DNA of 64,000 bases from Acetatifactor sp. (GCA_022511465.1 JAFLRM010000009.1:1-64000); one strand, 5' to 3'. Positions 1 through 9,993 are shown, counted from the first letter of the stretch. The notes: generated by a model not told the origin, from the letters alone. Made by a program: numbers and translations.

Positions 1-643
1 AGTAGTTCATCATGGAGAACATACCCTTCTTCATCTCGCCGCCGTACCAGGTGTTAACAATAACCTGCTCACGGCTGGTAATGTTGAAGGCAACGCAGGT
101 CTCGGAATTCAGGCCCAGCTCCTTATAGTTCTCAACCTTTGCCTTGGAAGCGTTGTATACGATGAAATCGGGCTCAAAGTCCTTAAGCTCATCCTCGGAA
201 GGCTGGATGAACATATTCTTGATAAAGTGAGCCTGCCATGCCACCTCAACGATGAAGCGCACTGCCATACGGGTGTCCTTGTTAGCGCCGCAGAATGCGT
301 CTACAACAAACAGTCTCTTGTTGGAGAGCTCCTTCTTAGCGATGTCCTTAACGACAGCCCATGCTTCCTCGGTCATGGGATGGTTGTCATTCTTGTACTC
401 GTCGGAAGTCCACCAAACGGTGTCCTTGGAATTTGCATCCATAACGATGTACTTATCTTTAGGGGAACGGCCGGTGTAGATACCGGTCATTACGTTAACG
501 GCACCCAGTTCACTGACTTGGCCCTTCTCATAGCCTTCCAGAGTAGACTTGGTCTCCTCCTCAAACAACATCTCGTAGGAAGGATTGTGTACGATCTCTG
601 TGGTGCCTTCGATGCCGTACTTGCTCAAATTGATCTCTGCCAT
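1..643 (-). CDS. pckA: Phosphoenolpyruvate carboxykinase (ATP), N-terminal part, truncated by window edge
   Basis: Reverse translation begins [31 protein letters not shown]...[21 protein letters not shown]...; the [11 protein letters not shown] motif is typical of ATP-PEPCK. Start codon (cat) at 641-643. Confidence 0.93.
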   Translation of the reverse strand, partial: MAEINLSKYGIEGTTEIVHNPSYEMLFEEETKSTLEGYEKGQVSELGAVNVMTGIYTGRSPKDKYIVMDANSKDTVWWTSDEYKNDNHPMTEEAWAVVKDIAKKELSNKRLFVVDAFCGANKDTRMAVRFIVEVAWQAHFIKNMFIQPSEDELKDFEPDFIVYNASKAKVENYKELGLNSETCVAFNITSREQVIVNTWYGGEMKKGMFSMMNY

Positions 644-763
644 CTACTTTTACCTCTTTTCTTAATATTTTGTTGAGTAACTTTTACATCCTTTGTATTA
701 TCTCAAAACTGGTAAAAAAAGTCAATAATGGGCGCAAAAATTCCTGGCTTGTTCATAAAGATT

Positions 764-2578
764 TTACAATTCGATGGTGCTGTCTGCGCGAGTCTCTTTT
801 CGCAGCCACTCCCGCTCCTCCTCGCTCAGATAAGGAGACAGCTTATCATAGACCTGCTTTTGATAGACCATAAGGAATGTATAATTTTCGACAGTCATAC
901 ACTTCTCGTCAATGGCCTCCAGATCAAAGGGCACCCACGTCAGATTCTCAAAGTGCATAAACTGTCCGTACTCGTTTTTGACATCGTTTTTCGCCACCAT
1001 CACGTTCTCCAGACGGATGCCATACTTTCCCTCCAGATAGACACCAGGCTCGTTGGTGATGTCCATACCCTCCTCCAGCACAGCCTCATTCTGTCCCGGG
1101 GCAAAGCGCCAGCGCATGTTCTGGGGACCCTCATGCACATTTAAGATATATCCCACCCCGTGTCCGGTGCCGCACTTGTAGTCCAGACCAATGTTCCACA
1201 AGGGCCTGCGGGCCAGAATATCCAGATTTCTGCCGGTGCAGCCGTGCAGCCAATGTGCCCTGGCAAGCTCCAGATTTGCGGTGGCAACCAGAGTATAGTG
1301 ATATTTCTCTTTGTCGGAAACAGGCCCCAGAACAATAGTCCTTGTCACGTCCGTGGTGCCGCCCAGATACTGCCCGCCGGAGTCCACAAGGAGCATTCCC
1401 TCCGGCTTCAGTACCGCACAGTTTTCAGGAGTGGCCTCATAGTGCATCATGGCAGCGTTCTCCTTGTAGGCCGCTATGGTCGGGAAGGACAGATCCAAAA
1501 ATTCCGGGATCTCCCTGCGCAGCTTTTCCAGATAGTCCGCCGCGGTGACCTCCGTGATCTCCTCCTTGCCGATATGCGTTTTAAGCCAGTAGATGAATTT
1601 TGTGACCGCCACACTGTCTTTTAGATAAATTTCCTCCATATGAGAGAGTTCCATGGGGTTTTTCACGGCTTTCAAGAGCTCTGTGGGGTTTCTGCCCTCC
1701 ACAAGTTTCCGGCCCTCCGCCAGAAGTCTATAGAGTCCGTAGCTGCACTGATGTACATCCACGAAAATCTTCCCTTCCGGGGGAAGCGCTTTTAGAAAGC
1801 CCGCAATCTCCCCGTACGACTTGACCTCTATGTCATGCTTCACAAAATATTTCTCCGCATCTATATCAAGCGCCCTGCCCTGAAGGAAAATCACCGCCTT
1901 TTCCTGCGTGATATAACCATAGGACATAGCTACCGGGTTACAGGCTACATCACAGCCACGAATGTTAAAAAGCCACATCAGGTCGTCCAACTTGGTGAGA
2001 AACAGACTGTCCGCCCCTTCCTTCTGCAGCTTTTCCCTGACTGCGGCAAGCTTCTCCTTCACATTCTTTCCTGTGATCTCATCGGGCAACACCGTGATCC
2101 TTCCCGCAGGAAAAGCCGGACGATCCTCCCAGATCTCCTCCGCCAAGTCCCGCTCGCACAAGAAGCGGATCTTTTTCTCCGAAAGTGCCTTCTCAAACCT
2201 TTGTCCCTCCTTAGCGGAGATTACTCTCCCGTCAAAGCCGAGGGTCTGCCCTTCTCCCATATGCTCCTGCAAAAACGCCTCGATGGTGGGCACGCCTTCA
2301 TCCTGCATCCGAAACAGGGTGACTGAAGTGCCTGCAAGTTCCCTCTCCGCCTGAATAAAATATCTTCCGTCCGTCCATAACCCGGCACCCTCCTGCCACA
2401 CAAGTAGCGTGCCGTTGGAGCCTGTGAAATTGCAGAAATACTCCCGCACCTTAAAATAATTACTCACGTACTCAGAATTGTGAAAATCTGCCGTTGGGAT
2501 CATGTAGAAATCAATTCCCCGCTTTGCCATCGTTTCGCGCAATTTCTGTAGTCGCTCCAGAATTATCTGATTTTCCAT
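764..2578 (-). CDS. Aminopeptidase P family protein (M24 peptidase, Xaa-Pro aminopeptidase)
   Basis: ORF with creatinase-like N-domain and M24 metal-ligand context (LLVDSGGQYLGGTTDVTRT, GTGHGVGYILNVHEGP, ITNEPGVYLEGKYGIRLEN). Start placed at MENQIIL. Confidence 0.93.
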   Translation of the reverse strand: MENQIILERLQKLRETMAKRGIDFYMIPTADFHNSEYVSNYFKVREYFCNFTGSNGTLLVWQEGAGLWTDGRYFIQAERELAGTSVTLFRMQDEGVPTIEAFLQEHMGEGQTLGFDGRVISAKEGQRFEKALSEKKIRFLCERDLAEEIWEDRPAFPAGRITVLPDEITGKNVKEKLAAVREKLQKEGADSLFLTKLDDLMWLFNIRGCDVACNPVAMSYGYITQEKAVIFLQGRALDIDAEKYFVKHDIEVKSYGEIAGFLKALPPEGKIFVDVHQCSYGLYRLLAEGRKLVEGRNPTELLKAVKNPMELSHMEEIYLKDSVAVTKFIYWLKTHIGKEEITEVTAADYLEKLRREIPEFLDLSFPTIAAYKENAAMMHYEATPENCAVLKPEGMLLVDSGGQYLGGTTDVTRTIVLGPVSDKEKYHYTLVATANLELARAHWLHGCTGRNLDILARRPLWNIGLDYKCGTGHGVGYILNVHEGPQNMRWRFAPGQNEAVLEEGMDITNEPGVYLEGKYGIRLENVMVAKNDVKNEYGQFMHFENLTWVPFDLEAIDEKCMTVENYTFLMVYQKQVYDKLSPYLSEEEREWLRKETRADSTIEL

Positions 2579-2663
2579 TGTTGCCCTCTCTACCTTCAAT
2601 TATGATATCTCCCCAGAAGAACACAACATTTGCGTTTTCCGGAAATGACCTTATTTCTTGTCG

Positions 2664-3335
2664 CTAGTAGCCTTGTTCCTCTATAGTTTCCTGATTGACA
2701 AGTCCCACAGCTTTGGAAGTCCCAATCCTATCACACCCAAGCTCTATAAACATCTCCAGATCCTGAAGCGTGGATACTCCGCCTGCCGCCTTGATCTTCA
2801 CGTTCGGTCCAATAATCTTTCGAAAGAGCTCCACATCCTCCTTCGTGGCGCCGCCCGTTCCAAATCCTGTGGAAGTCTTGATATAGTCCGCCCCTGCAGC
2901 TGTCACCGCCCTGCACATGGCAATCTTCTCCTCCTCCGTCAGATAGCAAGTCTCGATGATCACTTTCAGAATATGTTTTCCACAGGCCACTTTCAGACGG
3001 CGGATCTCCTCCTCCACCTTGTCAAACAACCCGTTTTTTACATCGCTGATGTTCACCACCATGTCAATCTCATTGCAGCCGTCAGCCAGAGCCTGCTCCA
3101 CCTCCGCCACCTTGACCGCCGTCACACTGTAGCCCAGCGGAAACCCCACCACCGTGCAGATGTTGATCTTATCCCCGTAGGTATCGTGGATCCGTTTGAT
3201 ATAAGTGGGCGGCACACAGACGCTGGCTGTGTGATACTGCATCGCCTCCTCACAGAGCTTCTTAATATCTTCCCAGGTGGCAAAGGCCTTCAGCTGGGTG
3301 TGGTCCACCTTCTGTAACATTTCCTGTGTCGTCAT
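2664..3335 (-). CDS. deoC: Deoxyribose-phosphate aldolase
   Basis: VDHTQLKAFATWEDIKKLCEEA...VVGFPLG...IKVIIETCYLTEEE...DYIKTSTGFGTGGAT...KAAGGVSTL, full-length DeoC motifs. Confidence 0.96.
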   Translation of the reverse strand: MTTQEMLQKVDHTQLKAFATWEDIKKLCEEAMQYHTASVCVPPTYIKRIHDTYGDKINICTVVGFPLGYSVTAVKVAEVEQALADGCNEIDMVVNISDVKNGLFDKVEEEIRRLKVACGKHILKVIIETCYLTEEEKIAMCRAVTAAGADYIKTSTGFGTGGATKEDVELFRKIIGPNVKIKAAGGVSTLQDLEMFIELGCDRIGTSKAVGLVNQETIEEQGY

Positions 3336-3354
3336 GTCAACTTCCTCCTTTTAA

Positions 3355-3384
3355 GAAAAAGGGAGCCATCCCAAGACTCCCTTT
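3355..3384 (-). terminator. Intrinsic terminator downstream of thrC
   Basis: aaaaagggag-ccatcccaaga-ctcccttttt: short GGGAG/CTCCC stem flanked by A/T tracts between thrC stop and deoC start. Confidence 0.6.
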
Positions 3385-3400
3385 TCCAATCTATCATATC

Positions 3401-4900
3401 CTATACTCCTAAAAAGCCTTTCACCGCATCTTTCATCTCATCCACCTCGCACTGGTGGTCATGTACCACAGGCGCGGTGCGGATCTCTTCGATAGCTCCC
3501 GGGATCTTCACATTGGCAAGCCCTGACAGTTCGTCCACCAATTCAAGATCGCTCATGGCATCATATTTTTTGTCAATGGCATTCATCACGCTTCTGGTGA
3601 ACTTGAAGGGACTCGCTGTGGAGGCGATCACTGTCTTGGTGGTGTCCCCGGTCTCCGCTATGTATTTCCGATAAACCGCAGATGCCACAGAAGTATGAGT
3701 GTCAAGCACATAACCGCACGCACGGTACAGTCTGGCAATCTCCTCAGCCGTCTCTTCCTCACTTGCAAAGTTTCCGTAGAAATCCTTAAGTTCTTCTCTC
3801 ATGCCGGCACTGATCTCATACCTTCCCTGACCGCCAAGCGACGCCATCAACTCCTTATTCTTGTCAGCATTATCCCCGGCAATATGATAGATCAGACGTT
3901 CCAGATTGCTGGAGATCAAAATATCCATGGAGGGAGAAGAAGTCAGTACAAACTCCCTGTTCCTGTCGTAGGTGCCGGTGCGGAAGAAGTCATACAGCAC
4001 CTTGTTCTCGTTGGAGGCGCAGATCAGCTTGTGGATAGGAAGTCCCATGTTCTTGGCATAAAATGCTGCTAGAATATTGCCGAAGTTTCCAGTGGGCACT
4101 ACCACATTGATCTTCTCACCTTCTGTAATCTTGCCCTCTTTCAAAAGCTGTGCATAGGCGTACACATAATAGCAAACCTGAGGTACCAGGCGTCCGATAT
4201 TGATGGAGTTGGCGGAGGAAAACTGAAATCCCTTTGCATCCAGCTCCTCTGCAAATTCCTTATCAGAGAATATCTTTTTTACACCGGTCTGGGCATCGTC
4301 AAAATTGCCGTGGATCCCCACTACAAAAGTGTTGTCGCCCTTCTGAGTCACCATCTGCTTCTCCTGAATGGGGCTGACGCCGTTCTTGGGATAAAATACA
4401 ATGATCCTTGTCCCCTCTACCCCTGCAAAACCGGCCAAAGCCGCCTTTCCGGTGTCCCCGGAAGTTGCCGTAAGGATCACTATCTCATTTTTTATCTGAT
4501 TCTTGCGCGCAGAAGTTATCAAAAGGTGTGGCAGGATGGACAGGGCCATATCCTTGAACGCAATGGTAGAACCGTGGAACAACTCCAGATAGTACGCGCC
4601 CTGAGCCTCCACAAGCGGAGCAATGACCTCTGTGTCAAACTTGCTGTCATACGCCTTATCGATACAACTTTTCAGTTCCTCCTCCGTAAGATCCGTAAGG
4701 AACAGCTTCATCACCTCATAGGCAACCTGCTTGTAATTCATGGCAGACAGTTCTGCCGGACTCTTGGTAAGCGCCGGAATATGATCCGGCACAAAGAGAC
4801 CGCCATCGTCCGACAAACCTTTTAATATAGCCTGGGACGCCGTCACCGGCTTCCCCTTACTTCTCGTACTGTTATATAATACTTCCGTAATATTCTCCAT
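3401..4900 (-). CDS. thrC: Threonine synthase
   Basis: YNSTRSKGKPVTASQAILKGLSDDGGLFVP, ...FHGSTIAFKDMAL (PLP Lys), ATSGDTGKAALAGF. Start placed at MENITEVLYNSTRS. Confidence 0.96.
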   Translation of the reverse strand: MENITEVLYNSTRSKGKPVTASQAILKGLSDDGGLFVPDHIPALTKSPAELSAMNYKQVAYEVMKLFLTDLTEEELKSCIDKAYDSKFDTEVIAPLVEAQGAYYLELFHGSTIAFKDMALSILPHLLITSARKNQIKNEIVILTATSGDTGKAALAGFAGVEGTRIIVFYPKNGVSPIQEKQMVTQKGDNTFVVGIHGNFDDAQTGVKKIFSDKEFAEELDAKGFQFSSANSINIGRLVPQVCYYVYAYAQLLKEGKITEGEKINVVVPTGNFGNILAAFYAKNMGLPIHKLICASNENKVLYDFFRTGTYDRNREFVLTSSPSMDILISSNLERLIYHIAGDNADKNKELMASLGGQGRYEISAGMREELKDFYGNFASEEETAEEIARLYRACGYVLDTHTSVASAVYRKYIAETGDTTKTVIASTASPFKFTRSVMNAIDKKYDAMSDLELVDELSGLANVKIPGAIEEIRTAPVVHDHQCEVDEMKDAVKGFLGV

Positions 4901-4996
4901 TAGTGTCCTCCATTCCCGCCACACATAGGATCTTGTGTATCATAAATAAAAATCGTCGGTTCATTATACTATACAATCATGAAAAATACAATCTTT

Positions 4997-5647
4997 TTAG
5001 CGTGCTGACGTATAAAATTCATGGTTACCGTGCTGGAACAGATAGGTGAGATGTGTGTCAAACCACGACATTTTCGAGCCATTCGCATACCGCCTGGATG
5101 CAAAGTACAATGCACCCTCGGAAATATCTTCTCCCTCCAGTGCCCGCTGCACCGCCGCGACAGTCTCCTCGCTCACTGTCACTCGGTAAAACCGCCCGCT
5201 TCCCACCGGAGAAAACTGGTACGACCCATTTTTCTCCTGAAAGATCACCTCCCCCACCGTGTCCGGAAAGTGCTTGTCCTTCACTCTGTTGAGCACCACA
5301 TTCGCTACCAGAAGCTTACCGTCCTCGTCCTCGCTTCCGGCTTCCGCCTCCACAATACGGCAGAGAGCATCCATTTCCTCGTCCGTGAGCTCATACAGAG
5401 GCTCTTTCTCCAACACCTGATATCCCACTACACGCTGATCAGAGGCCGCTATAGCCGTGATCCCCAGCGCGCTGCGGGTCTTGTCCGCCTTCAGGGTCTC
5501 GTCCAACTTTAACTCGCTTGCCGGTGTCCGCATAGCTACCGCCATACGTGCAGTTCTAATCTCCGTCACACTGACAAAGCCACATAAAAACAATAGATTC
5601 ATGAGTACCAAGCACGCAAGCGCTCTCTTATACATTACTATTTTCAT
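4997..5647 (-). CDS. Cell wall hydrolase (SleB/CwlJ-like Hydrolase_2 domain)
   Basis: N-terminal hydrophobic signal plus LCRIVEAEAGSEDEDGKLLVANVVLNRVKDKHFPDTVGEVIFQ...YQFSPVGSG, typical SleB-like catalytic domain. Confidence 0.88.
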   Translation of the reverse strand: MKIVMYKRALACLVLMNLLFLCGFVSVTEIRTARMAVAMRTPASELKLDETLKADKTRSALGITAIAASDQRVVGYQVLEKEPLYELTDEEMDALCRIVEAEAGSEDEDGKLLVANVVLNRVKDKHFPDTVGEVIFQEKNGSYQFSPVGSGRFYRVTVSEETVAAVQRALEGEDISEGALYFASRRYANGSKMSWFDTHLTYLFQHGNHEFYTSAR

Positions 5648-5731
5648 CCTTTTCTCCCAATGATTTTGTACCCATCAAAAGATAAGCCCGATATAGTAAT
5701 GTATGAGGCTGTCCTAAAAAATATTTCTAAA

Positions 5732-5760
5732 TTGAATAAATTTTTGAAAAATGTTATACT
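5732..5760 (+). promoter_or_regulatory. Predicted sigma-A promoter for the AP2-HNH ORF
   Basis: ttgaat - 17 nt - tatact, 28 nt upstream of the ATG at 5789. Confidence 0.55.
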
Positions 5761-5788
5761 AAAATGAAGTAAAAAAAGGAGAAAACTC

Positions 5789-6601
5789 ATGGACAGACCG
5801 GATCCAGGCAAGCAATATGCAGGCGTTTTTCCTGCCGTGAAGAAAAACGGGCAGGTCTATTTCCGTGCGTCCCTGACTTATCGCAGGAAGCACATCAGTC
5901 TCGGAAGCTTCCCTTCTCCCTTGGAGGCCCATCTGGCCTATTTGGAAGGGGGTCGTCTGCTCTCTGAAACGGAAATTTCTCTGCTCAGCTATCATTCTGA
6001 TTCCCCTCTCTCCTTTGAAAAGTGGGTGTGTCTCATCAATTTTCGAGATAATGGCATATATTTTGGCACCCCCATATACATGGGTCAGAAGCTCTTTTAT
6101 TATTATATCTCCCCCCGCCACATCCTGAAATTTGACCTGGATGATCTCTTCTACTATTCCTCCCACAAAATTATGCGGAGAGGAAATCATTACTTCGTTG
6201 CGGATTATGGAATGCAGGTAAATATCGCCTCCCGTCACGGCATCAAAAACTACGCGGTCTGTGGTGTAGATTACCGCTTTATCAATGGCGATAATACCGA
6301 CTTTCGCCGCGAAAATATAGAAATTCTGAACACCTACCACGGCGTCCGCAAGATCCAGAAAAAAGGGAAGACCCTATACACGGTCCGCATTCACGTGAAA
6401 GGTAACTACATCGTTGGCACCTACCTCACTGAACTGGAAGCTGCCATCGCATACAACAAAGCGATCGATCTACTCCGGGAAAAAGGCGTTCAAAAAAAAT
6501 ATACTCCCAACTATGTGGAGGGCATCTCTGCAAGCAAATATGCGGAAATCTATTCCTCCCTGGAAATCTCTCCAAAGATTCTAAACTTCCGCATATCTTG
6601 A
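5789..6601 (+). CDS. AP2-like/HNH-like/AP2-like DNA-binding domain protein, probable non-catalytic homing-endonuclease relative
   Basis: N-terminal YAGVFPAVKKNGQVYFRASLTYRRKHISLGSFPSPLEAHLAYLEG and C-terminal YHGVRKIQKKGKTLYTVRIHVKGNYIVGTYLTELEAAIAYNKAID both look like AP2 folds; central VDYRFINGDNTDFRRENIEIL resembles the HNH 'VDHINGDxLDNRxENL' motif without the His. Confidence 0.7.
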   Translation: MDRPDPGKQYAGVFPAVKKNGQVYFRASLTYRRKHISLGSFPSPLEAHLAYLEGGRLLSETEISLLSYHSDSPLSFEKWVCLINFRDNGIYFGTPIYMGQKLFYYYISPRHILKFDLDDLFYYSSHKIMRRGNHYFVADYGMQVNIASRHGIKNYAVCGVDYRFINGDNTDFRRENIEILNTYHGVRKIQKKGKTLYTVRIHVKGNYIVGTYLTELEAAIAYNKAIDLLREKGVQKKYTPNYVEGISASKYAEIYSSLEISPKILNFRIS

Positions 6602-6628
6602 CTTTCCTATCTCACATTCGCAACTATT

Positions 6629-7765
6629 CTATTTTTCCGAGTAGTCGATAAAGCTGATGTCCAGATTGGCATATCCCGCTATTCCGTCAATAATAGCGTC
6701 CTCTTTATACTGCCACATGGCGAAGCGGTAAGGGTAATCCGGAATATCCGACATCTGCGACAGCCACACATCGTAAGCCGTCAATTTTGACATGTCAATC
6801 TCCTTGATCAACCATTCTTTGTCGCCATAAAGCATCCCCACATATCCGGCATCTTGAATCGTGTCCAAAAAAACTTTGGCTATAGCAGTCTTCTCTGCCT
6901 TGCTCAGCGATTCAATCCTTGCGGTGTCGTTGGCAACCAGCTCCATATCAAAGGCGATCGGGTAATCGATCTGATAATCCCCAATATTCTCCAACACCAT
7001 GTTGGCCTCCTCTATGGCCTCCTCCCGCGTGATCGCCTGCGAAGAGAAATACAATCCTATCCGAAGTCCCGCGTCGCTGGCCCGCTTGATATTGTCGTAA
7101 TAGTAATCGTCCAAAACAAGCTGGCCGGTTCCATAGCCTCTGGCACCCACGCGGATCATTACAAAATCAACTCCCGCCTTTCTCAGTTTCACAAAGTCTA
7201 CATAGTCCTGATACTTAGAAATATCAACACCCACAAAGGACACCTGCTTGCCATCCACATAGTATTTCATCAGGTCTGATTGACACACCAGTCTGGTGAA
7301 GTCATAATCATGTTTGGGCAGATAAGGGCTGATCAAAACCCATTCCTCCGTGCCGTCCGCATACTGTACCAGCGTGTGCTTTCCGTCTGTGGAAGGATCA
7401 TTGGGAGCGGAAGATTCCGTTGCCTTGTTGGGGACATTGTTTTGAGAATGGCTGCTTTCCGCTGCCGAGTCCTCCTCCGATGTATCTATGGGATACTTGT
7501 CCCAAAAATCCAGATCCTTTGGTGACAGCACACCTCTCTTTGGCAACTCCTCCACTTCTACATTTTCGCTTCCCAACAGAAACGTGTCGTCCGTCACCAC
7601 TGTCTGTTGCTGCTGCTCCATATTGGTGCGCGGTCTCTCCCCTCGATCGTTCATCAACAGAACCACCACCAGTATCGCACCCACAAACAGGGTCACCGCC
7701 ACAATGGCGGAGACAAGTGTGGGGGTGATACCCGGTCGTTCTCCGTAATCATCCGGTAAACGCAC
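6629..7765 (-). CDS. Membrane-anchored glycoside hydrolase family 25 (lysozyme-like) protein
   Basis: N-terminal TM (SAIVAVTLFVGAILVVVLLM), Ser/Asn-rich linker, then FVGVDISKYQDYVDFVKLRKAGVDFVMIRVGARGYGTG...RIGLYFSSQAITREEAIEEAN...YPIAFDMEL. Confidence 0.9.
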   Translation of the reverse strand: MRLPDDYGERPGITPTLVSAIVAVTLFVGAILVVVLLMNDRGERPRTNMEQQQQTVVTDDTFLLGSENVEVEELPKRGVLSPKDLDFWDKYPIDTSEEDSAAESSHSQNNVPNKATESSAPNDPSTDGKHTLVQYADGTEEWVLISPYLPKHDYDFTRLVCQSDLMKYYVDGKQVSFVGVDISKYQDYVDFVKLRKAGVDFVMIRVGARGYGTGQLVLDDYYYDNIKRASDAGLRIGLYFSSQAITREEAIEEANMVLENIGDYQIDYPIAFDMELVANDTARIESLSKAEKTAIAKVFLDTIQDAGYVGMLYGDKEWLIKEIDMSKLTAYDVWLSQMSDIPDYPYRFAMWQYKEDAIIDGIAGYANLDISFIDYSEK

Positions 7766-7777
7766 TTACATTCCTCC

Positions 7778-8575
7778 TTATATTCTAACAATTACTTTTT
7801 TAGGACATTTTTCGGCACAGGCTCCACAGCCGATGCATCTCTCGTGATCGATCACCGCATGGAAATCAGTGACTGTCACCGCCTTTTGAGGGCAGTTCCT
7901 GACGCAGACCCCACAACCGATACATCCTGCCTGACAAGCTTTCATTGTCACAGGACCCTTGTCCGTAGAGCTGCACGCCACCACCTGTGTTGCCCGATAG
8001 GGAATCAGGGCAATTAAATGTTTTGGACAGTTCTCCACACACTTTCCACATGCCCTGCACTTCTCTTTATCCACTTTTGCCACACCGTTTTCCACGGTGA
8101 TTGCATCAAAAGGACATACCTGAACGCAGGTCCCAAAACCAAGACACCCACTATTACAGGACTTGGGACCACCATTTGGCACGAAACTCATCATCCGGCA
8201 GTCTTTCACACCATAATACTCATAATCCGAACTGGCCTTATCACAATCTCCCTGACAGTGAACATAGGCCACTTTCCGCTCGGTGACACCTGCGTCAACA
8301 CCCATGATCAGAGCCACTTTGTTTCCCACCGGCTCACCGCCCACAGGACAAGCGTTCACCGCGGCTTCACCCTTTGCGATAGCCGCCGCAAGACCGGAAC
8401 ACCCGGCGTAACCACAGCCGCCGCAATTATTGCCCGGAAGAGCCGCAAGAACAGCCTCTTCCCTCTCATCCACTTCCACCTTGAAGCAGAGCCCTGCCAC
8501 ACCGAGGAAGATCCCTACAAAGATGCCAACAATCCCAATTACAGCTGCCGCTGTAACAATCCCCGTTATACTCAT
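7778..8575 (-). CDS. rnfB: Electron transport complex subunit RnfB
   Basis: N-terminal TM, CGGCGYAGCSGLAAAIAKGEA...CPVGG cluster, plus four CxxCxxC...CP ferredoxin-type motifs. Confidence 0.95.
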   Translation of the reverse strand: MSITGIVTAAAVIGIVGIFVGIFLGVAGLCFKVEVDEREEAVLAALPGNNCGGCGYAGCSGLAAAIAKGEAAVNACPVGGEPVGNKVALIMGVDAGVTERKVAYVHCQGDCDKASSDYEYYGVKDCRMMSFVPNGGPKSCNSGCLGFGTCVQVCPFDAITVENGVAKVDKEKCRACGKCVENCPKHLIALIPYRATQVVACSSTDKGPVTMKACQAGCIGCGVCVRNCPQKAVTVTDFHAVIDHERCIGCGACAEKCPKKVIVRI

Positions 8576-8589
8576 AGGCGACCTCCCTT

Positions 8590-9174
8590 CTATAATAAAC
8601 CGGAGAACCCGGTGAAGGCAATGGCCATCAGCCCTGCTGTGAGCAGTACCATCGGCATCCCCTTAAAGGATTCCGGTATATCGTTGTACTCCATCTTCTC
8701 ACGCAGACCGGCAAGGATCACGATAGCAATGGTAAATCCCACTGCAGTGGCGAACCCATTCACTACTCCGGTAAGTATCCCATACTCTGCCTGTACATTG
8801 TTGAGCGCAACGCCCAGCACCGCACAGTTGGTGGTGATCAGCGGCAGATACACACCCAGTGCCTCATAGAGCGAGGGGATGATCTTCTTCAAAAACATCT
8901 CCACAAACTGCACCAGCGCAGCGATCACAAGGATGAAAACAATAGTATCCAGATACTCCAGATCAAGCCTTTGAAGAATAAATTGGTGAATCGCCCCCGC
9001 CACTGCACTCGCCAGCGTGATGACAAAGATCACAGCGGTGCCCATGCCGGCAGCAGTCTTCACCTTTCTGGACACTCCGAGGAACGGGCACAGCCCAAGA
9101 AACTGACTCAGCACCACATTGCTGACCAGAGAGGAGCCGACAAGCAAAAGCAATAATTCTCTCACACTATCCAT
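8590..9174 (-). CDS. rnfA: Electron transport complex subunit RnfA
   Basis: Multi-TM; LLLLVGSSLVSNVVLSQFLGLCPFLGVSRKVKTA, ITTNCAVLGVAL, typical of RnfA. Confidence 0.95.
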   Translation of the reverse strand: MDSVRELLLLLVGSSLVSNVVLSQFLGLCPFLGVSRKVKTAAGMGTAVIFVITLASAVAGAIHQFILQRLDLEYLDTIVFILVIAALVQFVEMFLKKIIPSLYEALGVYLPLITTNCAVLGVALNNVQAEYGILTGVVNGFATAVGFTIAIVILAGLREKMEYNDIPESFKGMPMVLLTAGLMAIAFTGFSGLL

Positions 9175-9993
9175 CTAATTGCCCTCCTTATCCAGATCCA
9201 TGATCGTCATGTCCTCTTCTGTCCGTTCCGTTATCATAATGATCTCACTGTCCAATTCTTCGCTGCTTTGCACAACCCTTGGCTCCTCTTTCTTTTCGGA
9301 GCCGGTATCATAAAATCTCTTGCTGCATCCGGTGTCGGGACAGCTTAAGCAGTCCTCGCTGCATCCTGACTGCAGCTTGCTGTAATCCTTGCCTTTCTTC
9401 TTTCCTTTTATCTTCACATAATTTTGAAGGGCTGTCAAAATCGCCAGAACAAAGAATGCTCCGGGTGCCAGACCAAAAATGTTGATGGTGACATAGGATC
9501 CCGGCATAATATCATATCCAAAGATACTTCCCTGCGCCAAGATCTCCCGCACCGCACCAATACAGGTCAAAGCTACGGTAAATCCAAGCCCCATGCCAAG
9601 CCCGTCAAACAGAGACGGGATCGGCGGATTGCCGTACGCATAACTCTCCGCGCGCCCCAGAATAATGCAATTTACCACGATCAGAGGTATGTACACACCC
9701 AGCGCCTTGTTCAAGTCGGGCAGATACGCTTTCATGAGAAGCTGGATCACAGTCACAAAGGACGCGATGATCACAATAAACGCCGGTATACGGATGCGGT
9801 TCGGTATCATCTTCCGCAGGATGGATATGAGGAGGTTGCTCATGGTCAACACCGCCATAGTAGCCAGTCCCATTCCCAGTCCGTTGACCGCATAGGTGGT
9901 GACTGCCAGAGTGGGGCACATTCCCAGCATCAGCACAAAGGTGGGGTTCTCTTTCACAAGGCCGTTTATGAGCCTTTCTCCTGCCCTATTCAT
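9175..9993 (-). CDS. rnfE: Electron transport complex subunit RnfE with Cys-containing C-terminal extension
   Basis: NRAGERLINGLVKENPTFVLMLGMCPTLAVTTYAVNGLGMG, VNCIILGRAE; extra tail GCSEDCLSCPDTGCSKRFYD. Confidence 0.93.
   Translation of the reverse strand: MNRAGERLINGLVKENPTFVLMLGMCPTLAVTTYAVNGLGMGLATMAVLTMSNLLISILRKMIPNRIRIPAFIVIIASFVTVIQLLMKAYLPDLNKALGVYIPLIVVNCIILGRAESYAYGNPPIPSLFDGLGMGLGFTVALTCIGAVREILAQGSIFGYDIMPGSYVTINIFGLAPGAFFVLAILTALQNYVKIKGKKKGKDYSKLQSGCSEDCLSCPDTGCSKRFYDTGSEKKEEPRVVQSSEELDSEIIMITERTEEDMTIMDLDKEGN

Noticed and set aside
5703-5725. Sequence gaggctgtcctaaaaaa resembling the end of an insertion sequence
   Set aside because: No matching inverted copy seen after the AP2-HNH gene and no transposase; a short AT-rich match is not enough to call an IS remnant.
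5759-6340. 193-aa minus-strand ORF opposite the AP2-HNH gene
   Set aside because: The + strand ORF has a promoter, RBS (aaaggagaaa) and recognisable domains; the minus-strand one has none.
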